Below are positions 43,701 to 55,300 of a stretch of DNA of 64,000 bases, piece by piece. Within the stretch, counting starts at the first letter, position 1; every line of letters begins with the position of its first letter. This DNA comes from Prosapia bicincta (Eukaryota > Arthropoda > Insecta > Hemiptera > Cercopidae), in contig JBAIZL010000376.1 in the NCBI GenBank assembly GCA_036971475.1, positions 3,392,001 through 3,456,000 of the forward strand, read 5' to 3'. Under the pieces are notes generated by a model. It had not been told where the DNA came from. It was given only the letters and a program-made list of their open reading frames with translations, and made no database searches. Both the position numbers and the translations under genes were made by a program.

Positions 43701-46273
43701 TTGATCGTTCAAATGAAGATGAGAACTTTTTGTCAAGAATTATAACTGGTGATAAATCATGGGTGTATGGTTACGACATTGAAACTAAGGTACAATAATC
43801 CCAATGGGTGAGTCAAACGACCCAAAGACCCAAAAAAGCTCGCCAATTTCGGTCAAATGTCAAGGCGATGCTGACAGTTTTTTTTTATGCTAAGGGTGTT
43901 GTTCCCTACGAGTACCTCCCTGAAGGCTCTACAGTCTACCAGATTACCTACATTGAAGTACTGAAACGTCTGAGGGACGCCTTCTGAAGCAAAAGGCCAG
44001 AACTGTGGAGAAGTGATAACTGGTTTTTCCATCACGACGACGCTCCAACTCACTCAGCACTCAGAACTCGTGAGTTTTTGGCCAAACACTCGATCACTGT
44101 TCTTAAACAACCCCCCCCCCCTACACACCTGACCTTGCTCCTTGTGATTTTTTCTTATTCCCAAAACTCAAAAAACCCCTCAAAGGAAGAAGATTTGAAA
44201 CGATTTCGGAGTTTAAGGCAAATGCGACAAAGGAGCTGAACGCCATCACAAAAGAAGCGTACCAGGACTGTTTTAACAAGTGGAAACACCGTTGAGATAA
44301 GTGTGTGCGTTGGGGAGGAAAGTACTTTGAAGGAGACCCAAATAAAGTAAGTAATTTCTAAAGCGAGTAACTTCCAAATAAAGCACATTTTTGTTTTATG
44401 ACCTCAGTCCGCGTATTTTTTGAACAGACCTCGTATATAATGTCACCCAAACCTGAAGCACAATCTGTTGTTGATTTGAGAATTGATCCTTAGTTTGTCT
44501 AAAGGAAACAATATTTAAAGGAGAATCTCCAGATGGACTACTAGTGAATAGAATTGACTGTTGACTCCCATAACAACCATGTCTAAAAACTAAATATTCT
44601 CCTTAAAAGAAAAGTTTGGGATTAATGGAAAAGTGTCTTTTACAGACAAAGGATCATTGGAGACACATCTAAAATATTTACTTTAAAATCCTCTACATGA
44701 CTTCTATGCTGTTGATATTCTATAGTAACACGGATTGATATAATACAGGAATTTTACTATAGTCTCCACTATAACGTAGAATAGTCATGAAAATTCGTTT
44801 ATTTCGATCTTAATACTTACTTTTTCCTTAGGTTTATTAGGTGATTGAATTTATCAGCTTTTTCCTTAGTTCCTACATTTCAGTCTTATTTAAATGTAAT
44901 CAAATTCCCTATAGAGAAGTGCTTCTTTTTACTGTGTACAAGAATCAAAATTGTAGATCTGTACATGTTGAACTCAGGCAGCTCAGTGTCTATGTTGAAC
45001 TCAGGTATATGGATGATCGATATTTTCTGGCACGTTGGCTTGGCACTGTTATCAGTTTGTCACTGGTGGAACCAGTGAGGGGAAGATGGAGTTGTCTCTG
45101 TTGTGATTGGGCAAAATGTCACCTCAGCTGACGGAAAAGTTACTGGTATTTTATCACGCCTGTCATTGGTTGATTTGTCGCTGTCACTGGTTCTACTCAT
45201 TTACGTTGTGTCAGAGTGGACGTTTTGTGTCAGGTTTTGCAACAGGGACAATGTTGTGTACAGTAGATGCAATTTCACAATCGGTAGTTTGTTCTTAACT
45301 TTATAGTTCATTTTTAAATAAAATGAACCTTCCAAAAAAAAGAGCGAAGTGTGGAGTCATTTCACCAGTGTGCTATGCCTGCCTGTTATTGGCACATACA
45401 GAGGTGTCTCAGTATCCTTTGTCACCAGTACTAAAGTCACTGGTAAAAGTCACTGATCAAACCTGATGCTGACATTAGTATCACAGATCTGTTTAAGTCA
45501 CTGGATCGACCATCCCTACTCAGGTGTTCTCACACAACATTGAACACTGCAGAAAGAGGAGAGGTGATTGAGTGAAGATATATTGTGGGTGAGGACATAA
45601 TGCACATAGGGACTAAGAGGGCAAAATGGCAAATATATCTTAGTTTTTATTTAAACTTTCTTCACTCTTGATTTATTTACGTTATTTAAAATTACATTAT
45701 TAGGTTGATAATCAAATTTTATTTGCATGCTAAAGTATTATAAGTTAATACTTGATTTTATGCTATACTTACTGTTTAATAATTAAATGTATTAAAATCC
45801 AGGTGGCAGTAGTTTCTATTTGAATATCAGATTCTCCACTTTCTAACTGATGGCAAATAGTGTGACTTAATGTCTGTAAAAGACGAATCTTCTGGGACTG
45901 ATCCAACACATTTACTGTAAAACCAAACATTTATAATATTTTATAACACGCATTAAATTTTATAATATTAATATTTTTTTATAAATAGATCACAATCTTA
46001 TCTATTAACATATTCAAATTATCCAGTTATAGGTTTAGTTTTAAAAAAAAATAATGGAGCATTAGCTTTAACCTGCTCATGTTGAATTGAAAGATGGCAC
46101 AGGAGCTATCTTATGTGTAATAACATGTACTAAGATGTAAACATTAAATTGTCAACCAAGTATCTTATATTAGAAAACTTTATTTTGTTTTTAATAACCA
46201 AAACAATCCTAACTAGATACTTTATAGAGATTATAATGTAAAGTAACATAGTGATCTGTTTTATAAGAAAGCT

Positions 46274-46306
<33 letters not shown>

Positions 46307-46308
46307 CA

Positions 46309-46388
<80 letters not shown>

Positions 46389-49300
46389 GTAGTGAGCTTA
46401 ATTGTGATTTTTTCAAGATTTTCATTTTTTGAGGTGTTGAAGATATTCTATGATTTTTCCCATATTCTTGTGAACTTTCTTTATCACGAAATATATCTTT
46501 TTGCAATATTTGTGGCATGTGGGATCAATTCAAATACTAAAAAAATGTTCTTTTTAAATTAACAACTACAGTTGTTTTAAATTAACTATTTATGTGTAAA
46601 TGTACTATCAAGTGATTTTTATATAAATGTATTTAGATGTGAAATTATTTAAACTCGTTACTAACACTGTTGTAAACACTCCATTTTTACAGAAATGAGA
46701 CTTGTTGACATTTTATATATACGTTGTGGCAAAATAACCTCCCAATTTTTGTTACTCTGTAGTGAGTAGTAGGAGACGCTTAGAGTGGTGGGAATAGCGG
46801 CAATCAATGCAGGAGAGGAGAAAGTTAAAGTGGCGCTCAACACATATACATCAGTTGCCATCAAGGTGTGGACAAATGCACAGAGAGTTTATCCCCTTCA
46901 AGCAAATGAGCTTTTATGTTTATTTGCAGCAGTGAGGCAGTTTTTACGGCCCGGCGTACAGTCTGAACGTGATTTCAAATTTCTCCTCGTCAATCAGTAC
47001 CAGAATGAAAGTCTATTTTATTGTGGGTGAAATACTTCCCAGGAACCTACCTGACCTGAAGTCCAGCCTCGTACCTCAAAATGCAAATCATAACTCAAGC
47101 CATGCTGGAGAGTCTTTACGAGTTTCAGAGTTTGCTTGCAGCTGGAAACTGACAACCTGGGCCCCACTTGCCCGATATCCTTTTTAAAACGAAGTAGGGA
47201 AAAACTTCCTGTGTCTTAGAACTAGTTTTAAAAAATTAATTGGTACATTCAGAAAAACAATGTTTTTATTTATGTTTGGAAATAGGTGGGGGTTATTTTG
47301 CTGTTCCTGTTACATGGTTTAATCAATTTCTGACAAAAGCTTAAAGTTATCTCAGTTACCATCAAAACTAGACTAGTTTTCCGCTCATTGATTATCTAGG
47401 ATCTGATCACCTGTAGTACTGCTTATCCTATCTTATTTCATTGCACTGTGGAGAACAGACGTAAAGGTTCTGTAATGAGAGGCCTAAAATAAACTAAGTA
47501 CAATGTTTCTCCTTTTTATAAAGTAATACATTCTCTAGTGTAATTCAGTTGTAACCAAATCTACATTGAGGTCTATTGTTCTTATTGTTCACTTTTGCTC
47601 AAATGAAAGTTTTGTAAATAGTATTTAAAAAATCAAAGCTATCTATTTAAATAAAAACCGACGTATTCATTAAAAAATCATTTAACGAATTTACTGAATC
47701 ATTAATGAATCATTTACTTCTTCTATTCTTTAACAGTTTCTGAAACAGGCACTTCATCATTTTTGTTTTCTTTCTTATTCCAACTATTACACTACCTGGT
47801 TCCCTGTTAAGCACTAAGTTTGTCACATTTATAAATTTTTTATTATCAAACCATTTGTTTATTTCAGCCTTCCATCTCATCAAAAACTTAGTCATGAGTT
47901 TCTTCTAGGATCCTTTTTCATATCTCTCTTTTTCTCTGTTTTCAGATGTGGTTAGATAAAAATTTTCTTGACCTGTATCTGTAATGTAGATGTCTTCAGA
48001 GTGGAACCATTGTAGAAGACTGAGTGAGAAGTAGATATTAAAAAGCCATACTTTTAAATAATTGTAGGTAAAAAGCGCAATAACTGCTAACTATAGGAAG
48101 CTATTACAACAAAATTTAAGACTGTTCGCATAAGTTAGTTACAGTAATATAAATAATTTACATAGGAAAAATGTAAATTTATTTTGTTTGAGATACTTGA
48201 TTTCATCTACATAATAAATGATACTGTGGCATAGGTGGTAGTGTTATAACCAGTATACACCATTAACTCACTTTACACGTTGAATGCGGCGAGTATACTT
48301 GAACTACTGGCCCCCACAATGAAGGTGGCCATGTACACCCCACTCCTCCCTTCTCAATTCATTGGTTCAGTGAGAGGTAAGCCGTAGCCGGAAAATGTTG
48401 TATCACTTGTCAGTTATTGTGCCTGCCTTTGTGAAAAGTTCGGTACATTTTGTTTTTTTGTCCTACCATTGTTGTTGGATTGGGGACTGTGTTATTGTAT
48501 TAGTTTTACTTAAAGTGTGTTATAGTAGTGTTTAATATATTTTGTACAACGAATATGCATAATGAGGATTAATTATTGGACAATGTCTACTGTGGCATAA
48601 GTTGTTTACAGTTGTCGCACTCAACATTTTAACAGAATCCATTGTATAAAAAAAAAAATAATACAAATGCTATTTTGATGTCTATATTCAAAATATTTTT
48701 TTAAAACTACTTTTTGTTTTTTTTAATTATATCTGTTAACTTACTAATTTGAAGTCCAGATTCTTCTATACTGCAGAGCAATACCTGCAGTGTATTTGAG
48801 ATAAGGTTACACAACTTGCTTCTTTCTGCAACATTATCGTCCAGGTTTAATGCAGCTCTGTAGAGATTCAATAATTCGTTTAAAAACACCTCTCCCCATC
48901 TTAAACATTCCTATAAACACATGTATTTAAAAGAAAGAATATATGGTACAAGATACTGAAACAATTTAATAATATAACACAGGTTTGAATTTAAAGAATT
49001 AATGTCTTGCTGAAAATATTTTACGCAAGCTTTTGAGAAATTATTTATATACATTTTCAAACATATTAGTAAGATTTCAAAAAATTTTTACAATTATAAG
49101 TTCGACAAGTCGTTAATTTGTCAAGTCAAAAGTAAAGGTTTTGCCAATAGTCATATATAATAAAATCCATCAGTTTTAACACAGGTTTATACATATATAA
49201 ATAAAATAAACAGTTGAAGTTATTGTAGTAAATATAACTTCAACCTTGTATGGTCCAGTTATTTATGTTATTTATAAACCAGTTATTTATAGCAGATACT

Positions 49301-52300
49301 GCCTTACTGAATACGACTTATTAATACTTTCTTTGAAATGAAAAATGAAATAAATTTCTTTAAATTATTTACAATGAGTTTAATATTTCTTAATTTTTTT
49401 TAGTTATTCCTCAAACATAAAAAATTAACGTGAGTTTGTGTGTATGTCACATGATTTACCCGTAACTATAAAGTGTCTAGTGTGCTTACAGAGTTTCCAC
49501 TTTAACGAAATTCCAAGATTTTCAATGCTTTAAGAATATAACTAGGCAGATCCACATGTATGCTACTTAGCTAAATTCTGATATTGGGGAATATATTTTA
49601 ATTTAGAATTTTATTTAAAACAAATTAATATTTTGTAAGTCCTAAACTAAAAATTGTCCTTTTTATTAATTTGGAACTTTTATCCAAGTTTATATTGTTT
49701 AAAATTACTTTTGAAGTATTAATTAAGGTATATTTTTTTTTAAATTTCAACACCTAATTTTAAAACACAACTCTTATACAATATCTCCTTATCACAATTT
49801 TTTATAGTTGTTAAATGGGTTTGCTAATAATGATTTATTTTATTCTTACTTTTTAATTTCAACACCTAATTTTAAAACACAACTCTTATACAATATCCCC
49901 TTATCACACTTTTTTATAGTTGTAAAATGGGTTTGCTGATAATGATTTATTTTATTCTTACAACTTTATCACTTTGTAGAAATATTTAATTTGTAATAAA
50001 ATAACAATTTAAATATAGCAGATTTTTAGACCTTGTCACTCTATCTTGCAGCATATATTTAATTGTAATTTTGATTTTTTTTTTTTTTTTTTAATTACAT
50101 AATTGAACCTCTTCAACAATGACCAATAATTTTTATTTTTTTTACCACTCACAAAATCTTAAAAGTATTAGTACATTATGTTAAGAACTTGTATTTATGC
50201 TTTAGAATATAAAAAAGGAATTTTATGTCTATGATATTAGAATCATAACAACCCACGAATCTTGGAAATAAATTATCAATGATAAAAAACCTATTTTTCA
50301 AAACATCTATAGTTAAATAAAAAATGTTTTTTGACAAATATCACTATTATTATAGCAAGTGAGTTGTGAGAATATATAGTGCTTCAACGTCATACTTACA
50401 TCATACTGCTTCAATTCCCAACATGCTTCCAACAAAAAATTGAACTGACTTGTTCTGTTCAAAGGAGGCTGGAGAATTTCTAAGTTGATCTTATGCTGAT
50501 CTGGTGTTAAAACATCACGTAGTATTACAGAAATTGGTTCAAACAGGTTGTCTTTGTAAAAATTCATGGCATTATTAATCAACAATTTCCTAATTAAACA
50601 CAAATAAAGATTACATTATGCCATTCAACCTCAAAACTGTTTAAACAAATTCATTTTAGTCATTACAAAAGTTTTTTGAATCAGAATAAATGTAGTTTAA
50701 TTGAATTTAATACAGCTAAATACTTTTATCATATACTTATAACAACTTCAAAATAACTACACACAAAACTGGCATTACATTATATAAAATCAATATTTCA
50801 CTATCATAGCTTTAAATGTTTAGAAGGTAATATAATGGAAACAATAAAATACAAAATTTGTAAAAAAACTAATATTTAAAATTAAAACACATCATAAATA
50901 TATCGATTAAAACAAATACAAACATTTCTAAATATTGCACCTTAAAAAAATACCATGAAATGTTGAACTAAATTAATTGCGGTTTATAACTTTCTAATGC
51001 CAAAGTAAATTATAGTAATATATTTTTGTTGAACTTATTATAATTTGTAAAAAATGAAGATGTTTATTGATAAGTTAAATTACCTGAAAAGACAAACACG
51101 GAAATCTTCAATCATACTTCTGCTGATTAAATAATGCATGTTCATATTGTATAACTTCACCTCTGTTGTAGTTAAGCGGAAATCATGAGCATACTTAAAC
51201 ATAAAAAACAAACTGATAATAAATACACAAAAACCTCTTAACCACAAACTTTCTTTATTTTAACCTTATGTATATTTCAGTTACAAAGTAACCATTTTCA
51301 GAGGGATAACATACAAAGACTGATTAACACTCAAGATTTTTGTATATTAAATTCAACCACAGTATATTCCTAATAAATAGTAAAACAAACTGACCTTAAA
51401 CAAACTGAAATTAATTTGTTATAAAATAATAAACTGTTTTCTTGTATACAAATCAATTGCTTCTTACATATCAGAAATCAAAGATTTATGATAGTTCTGT
51501 CAGGTTATTTAAATTATTTATATTATTTTATGTGTTTATATTATTTTACATACACCTTTAGCATATACAGCTATTTGAGAGTTAAACCGTATTTCCCATT
51601 TTATTCTTCATGTTTAACTACTAACCTTTTCACTGTATTCTATTTTTAGCGTTATCTTTATTTATTGTTTATAAATTATTTATATTATTTTATGTGTTTA
51701 TATTATTTTACATACATCTGTAGCATATACAGCTATTTGAGAGTTAAACCGTATTTCCCATTTTATTCTTCATGTTCAACTACTAACCTTTTCACTGTAT
51801 TCTATTTTTAGCGTTATCTTTATTTATTGTTTATAAATTATTTATATTATTTTATATGTTTATATTATTTTACATACACCTGTAGCATATACAGCTATTT
51901 GAGAGTTAAACCGTATTTCCCATTTTATTCTTCATGTTTAACTACTAACCTTTTCACTGTATTCTATTTTTAGCGTTATCTTTATTTATTGTTTATAAAT
52001 TATTTATATTATTTTATGTGTTTATATTATTTTACATTTAATTTTCAAAGCTCAATGGCTTTTATTCGAAACTGAGAACCTCATGAATAAACTTTGTGTT
52101 AGGACTGAAGGTACTCCAATAATTCTAGAATGTAGAAAACTATAAACAAATAAATAACTGCACGCAAACTCACAAAACAATATACTTTATTATCATACGT
52201 GTTTCAATGACTCAAGTCATTGTTATCATTAACACTGCTACAAATTTACAACTCAAACTAAACAGGTTATGCATAGCACGTCTTATTTATACAAAAAGGT

Positions 52301-55300
52301 TAGAACCGAATCTGGGTATAGACAGATTTACAATTACGCCTTAGTTTACATAAAAAGTTTTACAATAAATGGAAAAATAAAAAACAATGTTTACATGGAT
52401 TCAAATCCAAAAATAACAATTCCATTTGCAAAATATCCTTTATTTATAAACAAAGAAGATACTGACAAAAAAATTTATTAAAGTAATATAGAATTTTTGA
52501 ATTGGTCCTAATTTATTATTAACAATAACATTTCAATCTATTTATAATTAAAGTTTCCCAAGTACCTAATACTTTAAACTTTGATATACACTTTTAGGGT
52601 TTGTAAATAAACTAATTTAACTCTTTGATTATCTATTCCCTGTATGGACACAGGCCATAAGATAGCTATATAATTTAAGTTGACATTACACATTCTCCCA
52701 TAAAAGGTACTTAATACATTTTATCAGAGGTATTCAATTTCCTTAATCCTTTAAGTAACACAAGTTTAGTAACAGTCAATCGCAATGAATAATTTTAGAA
52801 ATACAAATTTTGCCAAGGGTGGTAATATTACCAGGATCATATTCTATTAATCAACTTAACATAGTAATAATTAAATAATAAAAATATATACAACTCACAA
52901 ATATACAATTTTTTATTTCAAACGCGTTTCGACGACTACTTTGTCATCATCTTCAGTGAAAATACACAAATGAAATTAACTAAAAAATATATATATATTA
53001 AACATAACCTATAAAGTTTTAGCAAAGGTAAAAACAAAAGTTTTGTTTTTACCTTTGCTAAAACTTTATAGGTTATGTTTAATATATATATATATTTTTT
53101 AGTTAATTTCATTTGTGTATTTTCACTGAAGATGACGACAAAGTAGTCGTCGAAACGCGTTTGAAATAAAAAATTGTATATTTGTGAGTTGTATATATTT
53201 TTATTATTTAATTATAACTTTCACTCACAAGCCAGCTCGAATATTATTTATTAACATAGTAAGTTTGATAATAATCACCTTTTCACACAATACAAAATAT
53301 TAAAACTATTTAAAAATATAAACTTAAATTCCTAAAATTATCATTGTTTGTTCATTGAGTATTCTGGTTTAAGCTACCGAATGTTTGTCATCAAATTTAT
53401 CTTCATTTACATCATAATACAGATATTTTTAGATTTTATCATTAAATATTTTAATGAATTTCATTAAATTATGAAAATCATTCAAAATAGATAAAACAGG
53501 TAATATAGAGAGAAATTTTTTAAAGTCAATTCCTGCAAATCAACAAAAATTGTTTTTATTTTAGTTTTTTTTATTTTATAATTACAATTAATATAAATAT
53601 TATATAAATATGTCAGAATAACAATACTAAGTGACAAAATAGAAAGGAAATTTCCTTGCGAATTTCTATTTTCTTTTTATTGTATGGTGTTAGACTATTA
53701 TTTTTGTTTGTTACTATTTATACGCTTTCTTTTTTTTTGTTGCTTGCATTGCGTTTTAGTTTCTTTTCGTATTCTTTTTGCATCGTCTCTTTGTGAAGCA
53801 AGATTTGATACCGTTAATCCTTTTTGTTTGTTAATTTTATTCTTTTCATTCATTTTTATATTGTGTGGTAAACATGGCAACAATTTAAGGTTGTGAAATG
53901 GAGGTTTCGACGACAACCAGATAGGGGCAAAAGAAAAATTTATATACATGGGAAAGTTGGCACAGTGCTAAAGCGCGTTAGACTTCCAGCATGAAGATAC
54001 TCAGTTCAAATCCAACCTAAATCTTCCAAATTTGTATAATTTAATTATTGAATAAATATTTGAAAAAACTGTATTAACATCAATTGCCACCCACTATAGG
54101 TTTAAAAAAATGTATTTCAACTTGTTTAGATGAATAAAAATGTATTTTATTAATAACTGAAAATATGCACAAGATATATATCAGGAGAGTGTGAGCTATT
54201 AGAAGTACTGTGGGGACAATGTTAACATGTTTATTAAAGCATAATAACTAACCATTCAGAAGTTTGTTGAGATGTAATCAAGACCATTGAAAAGTAGAAA
54301 ATATGAACATAAAGTAGATACAAAAAATGGGTGGTAAAAGAGTATTAATAAACTTATAGTAAATATATAGTTTCTGAAGGTTGGGCAAGAACTGATTGTT
54401 CAAAACTGCTAAAAATACAATCCAGTGAAATGGTTAGCAGTTAAACATGAAGTAAAATGGGAAATATGGTTTAGGCATCAAACGAAATGAAGAAAATAAA
54501 GACACCGGCACAAGCAGTCTTTCTTGTAGACTCAATGGCTGCAATAATGGCCGTAACAAATAACAAGAAGACCGATTGCAGATCCACTCTAGCCTGCCGT
54601 CAAAATTTGTCAAAACTAATGAATAGGGGATGGAAAATTGAATTACAATGGATCCCCAGCCACGTGGATATAAGAGGTAATGAATTAGCCGACTCATTGG
54701 CAAAAAAAGGAACAATGCTCCCACAGCCGAGCGCAGCAACTTCGCTCCCCTCCATAAAAATACAAATAAATGCTGCAATAAAGAGGAGCACTCAAGCCTA
54801 CTTACGAGAAGCATCTCTTAATAAACGTTGGGCTACTCTTGTCGAAAACGGGCCAATTAACAACATGTTACCCCGACGGGAAGGGGTTGCACTTTTTAGA
54901 CTCACAACTGGACACGATTACCTAGCTGCACACCTAAACAAGATACACGTCTTCTCGTCTCCCAGGTGCACCCTATGTGACAGCGGGGAGGACATGACAG
55001 CTGAGCACCTCCAGTCATGTACAGCTCTGGACCATGGACCCCTGAACGACACGAAGGAAGAAGAGATCTCTCGCCTCTACTGGTCAGCGCGCCACCAAAT
55101 GGCCCAACAGCCAAGAGTGGGCGTTGGCTAGTAAGTAAGTAAGTAAGGTTTAGCTCCCAAATAGATGTATGCGCTACAGGTATTTTCAGAGTATACTTCA
55201 ATTCCTAGAAATAGTGGAGAGGGAACAACTTCATTAGGAGTTGTTTTTATCTACCGTGCCTACTCAGTTGGTGTTTGTCATTGAGAAATATATATGTATA

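Larger units (their letters stand above)
52856..53262. mobile_element. Penelope-like foldback with 12-bp TSD and two hammerheads
   Basis: Insertion 52868-53250 flanked by direct repeats ttaacatagtaa (52856-52867 and 53251-53262). Left arm on the minus strand and right arm on the plus strand are near-identical inverted copies meeting near 53040 (aaaacaaaagttttgttttt). Each arm contains a complete minimal hammerhead fold. There is no coding sequence; the right outer end (gccagctcgaatattattta) equals the outer end of the insertion at 24272. I infer a small non-autonomous element mobilised by Penelope-type machinery. Confidence 0.82.

Noticed and set aside
46251..46562. Open frames of Cys/Val and Thr/His repeats
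   Set aside because: They are translations of the (GT)n microsatellite.
53684..53896. 70-residue hydrophobic frame
   Set aside because: Lies in the T-rich part of a dispersed repeat; low complexity and no similarity to any family I know.
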